Counted from the stretch's first letter, positions 1 to 8,140 are shown. The stretch: DNA of 64,000 nt from Gallionellaceae bacterium (GCA_028714875.1 JAQTLN010000006.1:62001-126000); one strand, 5' to 3'. Made by a program: numbers and translations. Notes: generated by a model not told the origin, from the letters alone.

Positions 1-363
1 AACGGCTATGGTTCTGTGGCCGATCCCAGGGTGGATGCCCTGCCGGCCGCTACCGAGAACCTTGTTGCCGTCATCCGCGCCCTGGATGGGACGTGGCACA
101 GGCCGTTCACCACTTTGGAGCTGGCGGCCCTCCAAGGCCTTCTGGATCCCGAAGAGCAACTCGAACTGGATGGGCTGAGCGACTCGGATTGGCGTATGCG
201 CATCGGCAATGCCGTGCCGCCGCCAGCGGCGCAGGCCATCGCTAGTGTGATGGGCAAGACGTTGTTGCTGGCGTGGTCAGGCGAGACATTCTCGTTGGGC
301 AACACGCCGATCTGGGTGCGGCCGGTGGCTGTGGCGCTGGCTGTGCGGGGAGGTGGGGTATGA
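1..363 (+). CDS. C5-cytosine DNA methyltransferase, C-terminal part (5' end outside window)
   Basis: The frame is open to the left edge, so only the C-terminal 120 residues are seen. They carry the late motifs of C5 methyltransferases: the ELAALQG segment of the target-recognition/motif IX region, and GNAVPPPAAQAIA, the classic motif X that completes the S-adenosylmethionine pocket. The catalytic PCQ motif would lie outside the window. The enzyme would methylate cytosine in host or element DNA, either for protection from restriction or as part of a restriction pair. It is followed by small unknown genes on the same strand. The family is well supported; specificity cannot be read. Confidence 0.82.
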   Translation, partial: NGYGSVADPRVDALPAATENLVAVIRALDGTWHRPFTTLELAALQGLLDPEEQLELDGLSDSDWRMRIGNAVPPPAAQAIASVMGKTLLLAWSGETFSLGNTPIWVRPVAVALAVRGGGV

Positions 364-403
364 GTGCGGCGCAACAGAGGGACACCACCACAAAGAGATT
401 GAC

Positions 404-688
404 ATGAACATAGATGAGGCACTGATTGCTGCCGACGAATTTCTGCCGCTACTGAAATGGCAGCAGAACGGCGGCGTAATACCAATCGCGCTGTATGTGT
501 TGGCAACAGAAGTGCGTCGCCAGCGCGACGAAATAGGAAAACTGCGGTCAGCCCTAGCTGTGTGCCGTATAGGAGGGCCACTGCGAGGCGTATTGGCGCC
601 GACTCACACCCTGATGGAGATCATCGACCACAACGGCGTGCCGCTTATGGCAGACCCATTCAAGTTCATGGGGGAGGGGACAACATGA
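404..688 (+). CDS. Hypothetical protein, 94 aa
   Basis: I do not recognise this small acidic protein. The ATG at 404 is chosen over one at 353 because it has an AAAGAG-type SD and the upstream residues look like read-through of the preceding gene end. The N-terminal half (IDEALIAADEFLPLL) looks helical. The stop overlaps the next start as ATGA (685-688), so the two genes are translationally coupled. No signal peptide or membrane segment is visible. Confidence 0.6.
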   Translation: MNIDEALIAADEFLPLLKWQQNGGVIPIALYVLATEVRRQRDEIGKLRSALAVCRIGGPLRGVLAPTHTLMEIIDHNGVPLMADPFKFMGEGTT

Positions 689-1239
689 GCCAGCACTATT
701 TCAACTCCAAGTATCAGGACCGGCCCGTCAAAGTGATTCTTGGCTGGGATCGCCCTCTCGGGTATTTCTTTCTGGTCATTGAGTTCGTTGACGACGAGCA
801 ATCAGAACCATCTGATGCGGCTGATGCTGTGGAAAATGAAGGTCTCCTGTACTCGAATTTGAATGACAGGGATGCCTGGCAAAAACCCCTGTCGTACTAC
901 CGGGACAAGCTCTCCCAGTTTGGCATCGCGGTGCCGGAAGCTATGTTCACCGAGTCGCTACGAGACGAAGCGCTCAATGTGGGCAACCGCCATGTCTGGC
1001 ATAAGGCGGATGGTTCGTACCATGCTCATGCCGACGACGAGGACTATTTCCATGTAGGTAAATGCAATTTCTGCGGTGCTCCAGCGATAAAGCAAGGGCG
1101 CTACCACTCTGGTGAGCCAGTCGGACTCTGCGGTTCCAAGGAATGCTCCGAGGCGTTTGATGCCGATTCGGCGGATGAATGGGTGGAGATGGCCAAGGCT
1201 GGGCTTGTGTATTCCGTCAACGCCCACGGGATGCCGTAA
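685..1239 (+). CDS. Hypothetical protein with C-terminal zinc-ribbon-like cysteines, 184 aa
   Basis: Unrecognised soluble protein, coupled by ATGA overlap to the gene before it. Around residues 130-155 it has CNFCG, then CGSKEC, an arrangement that would bind one zinc ion. The N-terminal half (FLVIEFVDDEQ and following) is acidic. A larger frame open from 457 is ignored because its start lies deep inside the upstream gene. Its place between a methyltransferase and topB suggests an accessory gene of the element, but no function is inferred. Confidence 0.65.
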   Translation: MSQHYFNSKYQDRPVKVILGWDRPLGYFFLVIEFVDDEQSEPSDAADAVENEGLLYSNLNDRDAWQKPLSYYRDKLSQFGIAVPEAMFTESLRDEALNVGNRHVWHKADGSYHAHADDEDYFHVGKCNFCGAPAIKQGRYHSGEPVGLCGSKECSEAFDADSADEWVEMAKAGLVYSVNAHGMP

Positions 1240-1242
1240 CCG

Positions 1243-1617
1243 ATGCTTCTCAATACCTGCTACCTCGGCGTGCGACCTATCCACCTGGCACTCGTGTTTT
1301 TTGCCCTCGCCAGCACTCCCACGCTCGCGAGGGAATGCTGGGATTGCGCGACTGATCGGGACTGCCAGCGTGGCTGGATCTGCGATGTCGAGTCCGCCCC
1401 TTGCGAAACGAATCCGCAGGCATCGGAATGCGTTCGTAAGGCGTGTGTGCCGGACACGCAAGGTCGGTCAAACGGATCAAGTCAACCTCAGTGCGAAGAT
1501 CAGCGGTCTATCCATGTAGCAGATAGGCTTGTTGATTTACCGTGGTGGTTTTCCCGTCGTGTCATCGCGCTTGCTGTATTAGCTATGGCAGTAGTGAGTT
1601 GCTCTGTCAGCACATGA
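1243..1617 (+). CDS. Small secreted or membrane cysteine-rich protein, 124 aa
   Basis: An N-terminal hydrophobic stretch (LALVFFALASTPTLA) ending in an AXA-like site suggests export. It is followed by a short domain with many cysteines (ECWDCATDRDC, CDVESAPC, CVRKAC) that could form disulfides outside the cytoplasm. A second hydrophobic segment near the C-terminus (VIALAVLAMAVV) could anchor it. The gene starts 3 nt after the previous stop, and topB follows after 7 nt, so it lies in the same operon. Function unknown. Confidence 0.6.
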   Translation: MLLNTCYLGVRPIHLALVFFALASTPTLARECWDCATDRDCQRGWICDVESAPCETNPQASECVRKACVPDTQGRSNGSSQPQCEDQRSIHVADRLVDLPWWFSRRVIALAVLAMAVVSCSVST

Positions 1618-1624
1618 GGAAGAA

Positions 1625-3841
1625 ATGAAACTTTACCTCTGCGAAAAGCCCTCCCAGGGCAGAGACATTGCCCGAGTCCTGAAAGCCGACCGCCAAGGCG
1701 ACGGCTGCTTACAGGGCCAGGATGTCACCGTGACCTGGTGCTTTGGCCATCTGATCGAACTGGCGCCCCCCGAGGCCTACAACGAATCTCTGTCCCTGTG
1801 GGCGCTGGAGAAGCTGCCGGTGCTACCTGACGACTGGAAGACCGCCGTCAAGGCGTCGGCGAGCAAACAATTCAACCTGATCGGCAAGCTCTTGAAGTCG
1901 GCTACCGAGGTTGTGGTGGCCACCGATGCCGATCGGGAGGGCGAGATGATCGGCCGAGAGGTTCTGGACAAGCACGGCTGGCGCGGGCCGGTGTCGAGGT
2001 TGTGGCTATCGGCGCTGGACGACGCCTCCATCCGTAAGGCGCTGGCCAGTATCCTTCCCGGAGAGAAGACCCGCGCCCTGTACCTCGCCGGCATGGCCCG
2101 TTCTCGCGCGGACTGGCTGGTCGGCATGAATCTGACGATGGCCTACACGGTGGCGCATGGCAAGGGCAAGGGGGCTTCCGGAGTGGTATCCGTAGGCAGG
2201 GTGCAAACGCCCACCCTGGCCTTGATCGTCGCGCGCGACCGCGAGATCGAGAACTTCAAGCCCAAGGATTACTTCATGGTGTCGGCGTCCTTCCAGGCGC
2301 GCGAAGGGGCCTTAGGGGCCTTTCCAGGCTTGTGGGTGCCGCCGGAAGGCGTGGCGGATGATGAGGGACGATGCTTGTCGAAAGCCGCCGCACAGGCGGT
2401 GGTGGACAAGGTGTCAGGCAAGACGGGGCGAGTTTCCTTGGCTGAGACGGCGCCGGCGAAGGAGCCGCCTCCCCTCCCCTTCGATCTGTCCACGCTCCAG
2501 CAGGAGGCCTCGCGGCGCTGGGGGATGGGCGCGGCCGAGACGCTGGAGTGTGCTCAGGCGCTGTATGAAACCCACAAGGCCACGTCGTATCCCCGTACCG
2601 ATTGCCCCTACCTGCCCTCCACCCAGTTCGTGGAGGCCGCGCGCGTGTTGGAAGCGGTCAGGCGTGTGTACCCGGATGTCGTCGGCGTGATGGACAAGGT
2701 GGATCCCTCGATCCGCTCGCGCGCCTGGGATGATCGGAAGATCACGGCTCACCACGCCATCATCCCGACCGGTAACATTCAGGTGAACGTGTCGGCCATG
2801 AAGCCGGCGGAACGACGCATCTATGACCTGGTGGTGCGGCATTACCTGGCTCAGTTCCTGGGCGACCATGAATTCCTGAAGCAGAAGATCGAGGTGGTTT
2901 GTGAAGGGGAAACCTTCAAGGTCACGGGGCGGACGCCGACCAAGCCCGGCTGGAAGCTGGCTTTCTTATCCCTGGACTCGGCAGCCGAAGGGGAGGGGCA
3001 GGATTCGCGCCTCCCCCGTGTCAATCAGGGTGAATCCGTTCCCTGCCTGAAAGCCGATCTGGCGGCCAAGAAAACCCAACCGCCAGCTAGATTTACCGAA
3101 GGCACGCTGATCGGGGCCATGAAGAACGTGGGGCGGAATGTCACCGATCCACGGCTGAAAAGCGTGTTGAAGGAAACCGCCGGCATCGGCACGGAAGCGA
3201 CCCGTGCCGCCATCATCAAGAACCTCTTCACGCGGGAATACACCCACGTCGAGAAGAAGAAGTGGTTGGTGTCGACCGAGAAAGGCCGCAACCTGATCGA
3301 CATCCTGCCGGCCGTGTTGACAGACCCGGCGACCACGGCGCGATGGGAGCAGGCGCTGGAGGAAGTGGCCGCCGGCCGCGCCGGCATGGACGCCTTCCTG
3401 GCGCTGCAATCCGAATTCGTAGCCGGCCTGGTCTCGAAGCTGAAGGCGGAGAATCCAGGTCGCGCGGCGCGTGGCCAGGATGACGTAAGCAAGCCAGCCC
3501 ACGAGGATGGACCGCTCTACCCCTGTCCCGCCTGTCATAAGCCGATGCGCCGGCGCCAGGGCAAGAACGGCGGGTTCTGGGGGTGTTCGGCCTACCCGGA
3601 GTGTCGGCAAACATTGCCGGACGAGGATGGCAAGCCTGGGTTGCCGCCTCCCGAGAATACCCCTCGGGCTGAGCGGCCCGCACCGGCTGCAAGAGAGGCA
3701 TCCGCACCTGGCAAGGCCGGCGAGAAGTGCCCAACATGCGGCACGGGGACGCTGGTGCTGCGCAGCCATAAGGAAAGCGGCAAGGCGTTCCTGGGGTGTT
3801 CCGGGTTCCCGTCATGCCGGTATTTCAACTGGATCAAATGA
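1625..3841 (+). CDS. topB: DNA topoisomerase III (type IA)
   Basis: A 738-aa type IA topoisomerase, which passes single strands through a transient nick and is typical of conjugative plasmids and ICEs. The Toprim domain is clear: EKPSQG at residues 7-12 and DADREGEM at about 101-108. The catalytic tyrosine lies in SYPRTD at about Y322. The C-terminus carries two four-cysteine zinc ribbons (from C634 and C702: CPAC, then CPTCG), extra DNA-binding fingers often found in mobile-element copies. The start has a good SD (AGGAAG). The enzyme would decatenate replication or transfer intermediates. High certainty for the family. Confidence 0.95.
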   Translation: MKLYLCEKPSQGRDIARVLKADRQGDGCLQGQDVTVTWCFGHLIELAPPEAYNESLSLWALEKLPVLPDDWKTAVKASASKQFNLIGKLLKSATEVVVATDADREGEMIGREVLDKHGWRGPVSRLWLSALDDASIRKALASILPGEKTRALYLAGMARSRADWLVGMNLTMAYTVAHGKGKGASGVVSVGRVQTPTLALIVARDREIENFKPKDYFMVSASFQAREGALGAFPGLWVPPEGVADDEGRCLSKAAAQAVVDKVSGKTGRVSLAETAPAKEPPPLPFDLSTLQQEASRRWGMGAAETLECAQALYETHKATSYPRTDCPYLPSTQFVEAARVLEAVRRVYPDVVGVMDKVDPSIRSRAWDDRKITAHHAIIPTGNIQVNVSAMKPAERRIYDLVVRHYLAQFLGDHEFLKQKIEVVCEGETFKVTGRTPTKPGWKLAFLSLDSAAEGEGQDSRLPRVNQGESVPCLKADLAAKKTQPPARFTEGTLIGAMKNVGRNVTDPRLKSVLKETAGIGTEATRAAIIKNLFTREYTHVEKKKWLVSTEKGRNLIDILPAVLTDPATTARWEQALEEVAAGRAGMDAFLALQSEFVAGLVSKLKAENPGRAARGQDDVSKPAHEDGPLYPCPACHKPMRRRQGKNGGFWGCSAYPECRQTLPDEDGKPGLPPPENTPRAERPAPAAREASAPGKAGEKCPTCGTGTLVLRSHKESGKAFLGCSGFPSCRYFNWIK

Positions 3842-3856
3842 TGTGAGGCACTACCG

Positions 3857-4345
3857 ATGAAACTCAGCATTGACCAACTCATCGCCTCGCTTTTGCTCGC
3901 TGGGGCCACCGCTTTCGGCCAGCAGGTCGCAGCAGGCGAACCACTAGCTTTGTGGTGCATCCCTCTGGAACGCCTCGGATGCGGCTGTGATGTTCGAATC
4001 ACCGGTCTGTCTTGCCCCAATCAATCGTTCCCAGGGCAGCCGCATCTTTTCTCGGAGCTGCATGAAGGCGCCCCGCTCTGGCTAAACATTGCAGGCCAAG
4101 ACATTTCGCTACAGTCTGATCGGTCTTCAACCAATTCATTCGAACCCTCGCGGGGTGCAAGCTGGAACGAAAGCTACCGCAGCCCCGATTTGTCCGTGAA
4201 GGTGAGCTATCGCCCAGGCAGAAACACATGTCCCAAGAGCAAGACCGAGGGCTGTGAGTTCTTCGATGTTGCTGCAACCGTGCTTATCACCACCGCGGAT
4301 GGCCGGACCACGCGATACTTCGGCACAGGCTCATGTGGCTGCTAA
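3857..4345 (+). CDS. Hypothetical exported protein, 162 aa
   Basis: It begins with a signal-peptide-like sequence (IASLLLAGATAFGQQVAAG) and continues as a cysteine-containing domain with no membrane helix, so a periplasmic or secreted protein is likely. Cysteines occur as LGCGCDV, near LSCPNQ, as CPKSKTEGC and as the terminal CGC. It starts 15 nt after topB. I recognise no family. The following 259 nt hold no gene but contain a strong palindrome. Confidence 0.6.
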   Translation: MKLSIDQLIASLLLAGATAFGQQVAAGEPLALWCIPLERLGCGCDVRITGLSCPNQSFPGQPHLFSELHEGAPLWLNIAGQDISLQSDRSSTNSFEPSRGASWNESYRSPDLSVKVSYRPGRNTCPKSKTEGCEFFDVAATVLITTADGRTTRYFGTGSCGC

Positions 4346-4382
4346 GCGCGCCTTATCTGTATTTTTACTGGGTCAGGACATG

Positions 4383-4405
4383 ACCTGCCTTTTTCTGAGG
4401 CAGGT
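4383..4405. repeat. Small inverted repeat downstream of the exported protein gene
   Basis: ACCTGCC and GGCAGGT are separated by nine bases, forming a 7-bp hairpin just after the preceding gene. No long T-run follows, so it is a weak terminator candidate. A 12-bp palindrome, GCGAAGCTTCGC, lies at 4434-4445. Confidence 0.4.
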
Positions 4406-4459
4406 TACCAAGTCGCTGCTGGGCAAGGATAAAGCGAAGCTTCGCGGCGTTTTCTGACA

Positions 4460-4488
4460 GACATATCCACAGAAACTGTGGATATGTC
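4460..4488. promoter_or_regulatory. Perfect 13-bp inverted repeat with two DnaA-box-like halves
   Basis: GACATATCCACAG and its exact reverse complement are separated by AAA. Each half contains ATATCCACA, one base away from the DnaA box TTATCCACA, so two near-boxes face each other. No T-run follows, so it does not look like a terminator. It lies in the gene-free stretch 4346-4604, upstream of the replication/accessory genes. It could be a DnaA or repressor site; that function is inference. Confidence 0.55.
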
Positions 4489-4604
4489 AGAATTCAGGCC
4501 AGCAGTTTTCAGGCCGTCCAATCAGTACCTTCCGGGGCGGGTTCTTTCTTACGCGTAGCGCCGCGCGGGCGCTTGAACCCGATCAACCCTCATTGGAGAT
4601 GCTC

Positions 4605-5330
4605 ATGGCAGCCACTATTCTTTCCTTCCCCGCCCCTCACAAATGCCAGCCAGGTACGCTGGCCTTTCATCCCGAGTACGGTTTATGCGAGGTGACAGGC
4701 GCATCAGGTGCAAAACGCACCGTGCTCTATGACGAGCGTGTGCCGGATGCCGTGCCTGATACTTCCGATCTTGAACCGGACGAAGACCCGGAATCCGTCC
4801 TCTCCAGTGCGACGATCACGATTCATGAGGTCGAGGTGGACGTGAACGAGTTGCGTGAACAGGATTTCCCTCGGGATCCGATGAAGCAGCCGCTATCCAG
4901 AATTCTGGGGATGAATGGGCGTGTTTCCCTACTCTCTTGGCGGCCGGTGGATACCCGCCCACGCCTTCAATCTCCGACTCTTGCGCAGGCGATCAAGATG
5001 GACACCCTTCCTACACCCGCAAGATGCCCCGTCGGCGCGACGGTACATCATCCCAAGTATGGTATTTGTGAAGTCATTGATGTGGATGGGGTGTGGCGCA
5101 CGATCGAATACGAAGTCCGCGAGAGCGAATTCAAGGCGTCACCTGAAAACGGCGCGGCGCTGGCGGCTTGCCTCTCCTTTTCCGCAGAGGATGACGATTC
5201 GGACTGGAATGAATCCATTTCTGCCTTTGAGGCTGTGGTGCATGTAGGCGAGTTGCGCTGGCTCAGGTCGGAAGTCGATCTGGCGAAGGCTGGCCCCCGC
5301 GTTCTCGCCATGAGAAAAAAACGGGCTTGA
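4605..5330 (+). CDS. Hypothetical protein with two related halves, 241 aa
   Basis: The ATG at 4605 has GGAG six bases upstream; the alternatives at 4593 and 4599 lie on the SD itself. The protein contains the same motif twice: FHPEYGLCEV near residue 25 and HHPKYGICEV near 150, each followed by a beta-rich stretch (KRTVLYDE and WRTIEYEV) and an acidic segment ending in VEVDVNELR or VVHVGELRW. This is an internal duplication of a domain that looks like a small beta-barrel. I do not recognise the family. Its stop codon overlaps the -35 of the next promoter. Confidence 0.65.
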   Translation: MAATILSFPAPHKCQPGTLAFHPEYGLCEVTGASGAKRTVLYDERVPDAVPDTSDLEPDEDPESVLSSATITIHEVEVDVNELREQDFPRDPMKQPLSRILGMNGRVSLLSWRPVDTRPRLQSPTLAQAIKMDTLPTPARCPVGATVHHPKYGICEVIDVDGVWRTIEYEVRESEFKASPENGAALAACLSFSAEDDDSDWNESISAFEAVVHVGELRWLRSEVDLAKAGPRVLAMRKKRA

Positions 5331-5354
5331 CACACGTTTTCGGCTGAATAAACT
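5327..5354 (+). promoter_or_regulatory. Sigma-70-type promoter of long leader copy A
   Basis: TTGACA (5327-5332), a 16-bp spacer, then TAAACT (5349-5354). The -35 overlaps the stop of the preceding gene. The same arrangement recurs at 28587-28614 in front of leader copy D, which supports a real promoter. Confidence 0.65.
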
Positions 5355-5362
5355 AAACACAG

Positions 5363-5581
5363 TTTCACGTTGGCTTCGTACAGCCCGCCGCCCAGCGTCA
5401 CGGGTGCCTTTTGAGGCCGGTCAGTCCCTGAGGAGTTCGCTCCGTACCGGCACGTCTCGCAAGAGACCGGGATTAACGTAATGCTATTTTTCTTCACCCA
5501 TCTGGGGAACCACCTTCCCCATATGGGAACTGTCATTTCTGACAGGGTGGTCTCCCCTTCTTTTCATTTCTGGAGATCACC
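5363..5581 (+). ncRNA. Long structured leader RNA, copy A
   Basis: A 219-nt leader in front of the DUF3577 gene, about 95% identical by eye to copy C (13103-13321). Visible hairpins in order: GGCT/AGCC; GCCGGT/ACCGGC enclosing GGAG-TTCG-CTCC; GTCTC-GCAA-GAGAC; then the conserved string GGGATTAACGTAATGC; CCCAT/ATGGG; CTGTCA-TTTC-TGACAG; and a last stem GGTGGTCTCC/GGAGATCACC that holds the SD. Other copies keep the stems with different bases. I recall a computationally found RNA motif named after DUF3577; whether this is it needs a covariance-model search. Confidence 0.8.
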
Positions 5582-6382
5582 ATGACCAATCCCGCTTCTG
5601 CTTCCAAGTATTTCGATCTGCACACGTTCGCCACCGGCCATGTCGATGACATTCGTGAAGTCCAAGTCAAGCGTGGCAGTTTCATCGCCTGCCGTTTCTC
5701 CGCCCTCCGCACGGAAGGCAACAGCAACACTCGCTTCGATCTGAAAGTTGTCGGCGCCCACGCGAAGGCTTGCGTGCTCGCTCTGAAGCCTCTGGCCGCC
5801 ACTGGCAAGGCCGTCATCGCTCAGTTGAAGATCGGCGACATCTACCCCGAGGTTTTCTCCTACAAGTCCGGCAAACGCCAGGGTGAAATGGGTGTCAACA
5901 TCAAGGGGCGTGTGCTCAAGGTGTATATGGCGAAAGTGGATGGTCAGGACGTTGACCTGCCGCCCATGCCCTATACCGATACCCCCAGCAAACAGCCTCC
6001 CGTTGGGCTGGTCACGTCTGGTGTCGGCTATCTCAACCGAGTGAGTAAAGTCCACGTTGGTGAAGGTGAGCACGTCTGGATGGCCTCCATCGCCGCGCTT
6101 CGCGGCGACCCTGTGGATGGTGGCAAGGTTGAAATCACGCGCTTCGTCCTGGCCGTCGGCCCGGATGCGCTGGTCCCGGCTCAAGCCCTCCAGGATGCCT
6201 TGCTGGCCAAGAAGAAGGTGCTGGTTGGCTTCGACGCGAGCGGTATTCGCGCCGAACTGTTCCAGTACGAAAGAGGTGAAAAGAAAGGTCAGACTGACGC
6301 AGTGCTCAAGGGTGCGCTCTCGCGCATCTCTTGGGCGAAGGTGGACGGGGAGACTTTCCCGCTTACCGAAATAGCTGCCTGA
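5582..6382 (+). CDS. STY4534-type ICE protein, two tandem DUF3577 domains
   Basis: The 266-aa protein reads as two copies of the same domain. The first (about residues 8-120) has YFDLHTFATGHVDDIREVQV, and later ADIGDIY-like and RVLKVYMAKVDGQ segments. The second (about 145-262) has GVGYLNRVSKVHVGEG, VLVGFDASGIRAELF, and RISWAKVDGE. This matches my memory of STY4534/DUF3577 proteins of SPI-7-like ICEs, implicated in element replication and perhaps single-strand DNA binding. Usual members have a single domain, so this looks like a fusion or duplication. Translation depends on an SD trapped in leader A. Confidence 0.8.
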   Translation: MTNPASASKYFDLHTFATGHVDDIREVQVKRGSFIACRFSALRTEGNSNTRFDLKVVGAHAKACVLALKPLAATGKAVIAQLKIGDIYPEVFSYKSGKRQGEMGVNIKGRVLKVYMAKVDGQDVDLPPMPYTDTPSKQPPVGLVTSGVGYLNRVSKVHVGEGEHVWMASIAALRGDPVDGGKVEITRFVLAVGPDALVPAQALQDALLAKKKVLVGFDASGIRAELFQYERGEKKGQTDAVLKGALSRISWAKVDGETFPLTEIAA

Positions 6383-6458
6383 TCTGGCTCGACCATGATC
6401 CATCCAGGGGAGTAATCCCCTGGATGGCGAATGGCATCTACAAACATGAGGAAAACCT

Positions 6459-6641
6459 ATGAATATCAACAAGGAGCAGTCCAAGCATCTGGCTGAAACA
6501 GCACGGGTTGTGGCCATCGCCCAGTTTGCGGCGTTTGGCTATACTGCCGTCGTCAATCAGCAATACTCGATTGCCATACTATCCACGCTGTGGTTCGTTG
6601 CAGCGGAGTGGTTGGCGGTGATGCTTTTGGAGGATCAATGA
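6459..6641 (+). CDS. Small two-helix membrane protein, 60 aa
   Basis: It begins with an amphipathic N-terminus (NKEQSKHLAETARVV) and has two hydrophobic stretches (IAQFAAFGYTAVV and IAILSTLWFVAAEWLAVML). GAGG lies upstream of the start. It is related to the 68-aa protein at 9511 (both have NK-Q---LA near the N-terminus) and is coupled by ATGA overlap to a 40-aa membrane protein, just as the other copy overlaps its own partner. Function unknown. Confidence 0.65.
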   Translation: MNINKEQSKHLAETARVVAIAQFAAFGYTAVVNQQYSIAILSTLWFVAAEWLAVMLLEDQ

Positions 6642-6760
6642 TGTTCGAATATTTTCTACTGGGGTTAGTTGGCGTAATTATTGCGCTGGGCTGGGGCGTC
6701 TACTTCCTCTCCCGCAAGGGAAGGGATGACCACAAGAACACCCACGTTCACCAGATTTGA
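6638..6760 (+). CDS. Single-pass membrane micro-protein with His-containing tail, 40 aa
   Basis: It starts inside the stop region of the preceding gene (ATGA at 6638-6641). It has one transmembrane segment (YFLLGLVGVIIALGWGVYFL) followed by a charged tail, SRKGRDDHKNTHVHQI. It closely parallels the 40-aa protein at 9707-9829, whose tail is KHRDGDHHHKD. The paired organisation, repeated twice in the window, argues that this very short gene is real. Confidence 0.6.
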   Translation: MMFEYFLLGLVGVIIALGWGVYFLSRKGRDDHKNTHVHQI

Positions 6761-6770
6761 ACCACACCAG

Positions 6771-6790
6771 CCCCTCTCAAGAGGGGTTTT
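6771..6790 (+). terminator. Intrinsic terminator
   Basis: CCCCTC-TCAA-GAGGGG followed directly by TTTT, 10 nt after the micro-protein stop. Confidence 0.7.
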
Positions 6791-6871
6791 CCCTGAGCAC
6801 CCTGAACCGGGGTGTTCCGGGAAAACGGTTTGTTCCCTGTTTTGTGCGTTTCAGGCTCAAAAACGCAAAAA

Positions 6872-6965
6872 CTGCCACGCAAGTGGCGCCCTTTGAGACC
6901 GGTCAGCCCCTGACACCGGTACGACGCTTCCGGTGGTATTGGAAGTGTTCGGGGTTAATGTAATC
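6872..6965 (+). ncRNA. Long structured leader RNA, divergent copy E
   Basis: It keeps the order of the long motif with changed bases: GCCAC-GCAA-GTGGC, TTTGAGACCGGTCAG with a later ACCGGTAC, a stem CGCTTCC/GGAAGTG, then GGGGTTAATGTAATC in place of GGGATTAACGTAATGC. The inner GGAG-TTCG-CTCC hairpin is missing. The gene-free stretch runs from 6761 to 7241. Past this motif it holds further small hairpins (CACTCC/GGAGTG at 7112-7130) but no convincing gene. Confidence 0.55.
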
Positions 6966-7175
6966 AATCCGCCGTGAGTGGTTTGTCGCCAGGAGCTCCC
7001 TGGAAGCGCCAATTCCACACAAGTTGTTGCATCTACAGCAACCTGAGGCATGACCACACGGTCACGTCCTGACTGCTTCGGTCTGAACACCCGAGGCTGA
7101 GTTTCAATCAACCGTCCACTCCCTAACCGGAGTGGCGGCCAACCTCTTCCCTTCCCTTGTTTTTTCGACCCGCTC

Positions 7176-7241
7176 GCCCGGGGCTAAATGCTCCCCTTGG
7201 GGAGACATGCGCCTCCGGCTGGCTTTTTTCTGGAGAACAGC
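7176..7241 (+). promoter_or_regulatory. Short two-hairpin leader of the DUF3275 gene
   Basis: CTCCCC-TT-GGGGAG at 7191-7204, then GCCTCC and a T-rich tract before GGAG. GCTG at 7218-7221 can pair with CAGC just before the start, placing the SD in a loop. This is the weakest member of the leader family. Confidence 0.45.
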
Positions 7242-7829
7242 ATGTCTGTCAGGCTTGATGGCACCCTGGTGGTGCGCCATATCAATGGCAAGAACGGTGG
7301 TTTTGCCGTCGGTGATCTGTCTACCCCCATCGGCAAGTTCAAGGTCAAGGACGCGATCCTGGACCAGTATGAAGAGGGGGAGTATCGGGGAGCTTTTCTG
7401 GTGACCCAGATTTTCCCGTCCACGTATGTCTGGGGCGGAAGGGTTGTCACAGAAATCCGTGTCAATGTTTCCGAAATCTTCCTGGAAGAGTCTGAAGAGA
7501 AAGCGGTTCCCGCCGCCCCGTTCGAGCCCGACCCGGTGAACGAGGAGCGGGTTGCGCATCCTGTTGATCAACCTTCGAGGGAGGTCGCGGATAAACAACC
7601 TGCGGAAGTGGGCTCTGGAGGCTTTGAAGGTGCGGCACCGGTCGCCGACACCAGTGATCCTGATGCGGCGCTGTTCGGCCCTGAGCTTTACGCACTTGTC
7701 GCCGCCGGCGCGCCGGTAAAACTCGATCCGACCATTGACCGTGGACAGTTCCGCAACCAGCGTGATCGGCTCAAGGTGCTCGGCTATGGCTTCCAGTCCG
7801 CAACTCAGACCTGGGAGCTGAAAACCTGA
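7242..7829 (+). CDS. DUF3275 family ICE protein, 195 aa
   Basis: The first 85 residues match my memory of DUF3275, common on PFGI-1/SPI-7-type ICEs: LDGTLVVRHINGKNGGFAVG, IGKFKVKD, LDQYEEGEYRGAFLV, FPSTYVWGGR. A low-complexity linker follows, then a C-terminal segment, DRGQFRNQRDRLKVLGY-like, which could be a small helical domain. Role unknown. The start at 7242 follows TGGAG with an 8-nt spacer; a frame open from 7188 begins inside the leader. Confidence 0.75.
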   Translation: MSVRLDGTLVVRHINGKNGGFAVGDLSTPIGKFKVKDAILDQYEEGEYRGAFLVTQIFPSTYVWGGRVVTEIRVNVSEIFLEESEEKAVPAAPFEPDPVNEERVAHPVDQPSREVADKQPAEVGSGGFEGAAPVADTSDPDAALFGPELYALVAAGAPVKLDPTIDRGQFRNQRDRLKVLGYGFQSATQTWELKT

Positions 7830-8140
7830 GTCGGCTACATCCAGGTGCGCTTCGCGCACCTGGTGTGAAACATCAACCAGGCCTGCGATAGCGGGCTTTC
7901 CACCGGGCCAACCCGGCGGAAAGCCTGTTGCGACGGGCTTTTCTAATCAGGGTGACGACGACCCAGACTGTCGTGGCCTTTGCGTCGTAGACGCACCCCC
8001 TTTTTCGGCGTTCTGGTTCCCGATTCCGACGCCCGGGCAATGCCCGCAGGGAACGATGTAAACAACATGCCACCTGGCGCCATGAATCAACCTGAACCCG
8101 ACGGGTTCCTCGATGGGATAGCACCTGTCTCATGGAGGAA
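7830..8140. other. Gene-free stretch with two hairpins
   Basis: CCAGGTGCGC-TTC-GCGCACCTGG lies at 7841-7863, just past the DUF3275 stop, and probably acts as a transcription or RNA-end structure. A second near-perfect stem with GGCTTTCC/GGAAAGCC arms lies at 7899-7932. A short open frame at 7980-8189 runs into leader B and is not credible as a gene. Confidence 0.5.

Noticed and set aside
2006-3815. Several long antisense frames inside topB
   Set aside because: Shadows caused by high GC; no SD, no conserved motifs, and topB fully explains the region.
5420-5470. Hammerhead-like CTGAGGA in the long leader core
   Set aside because: The CTGANGA-like box is not followed by a proper stem II and GAAA, and the stems do not meet in a three-way junction.
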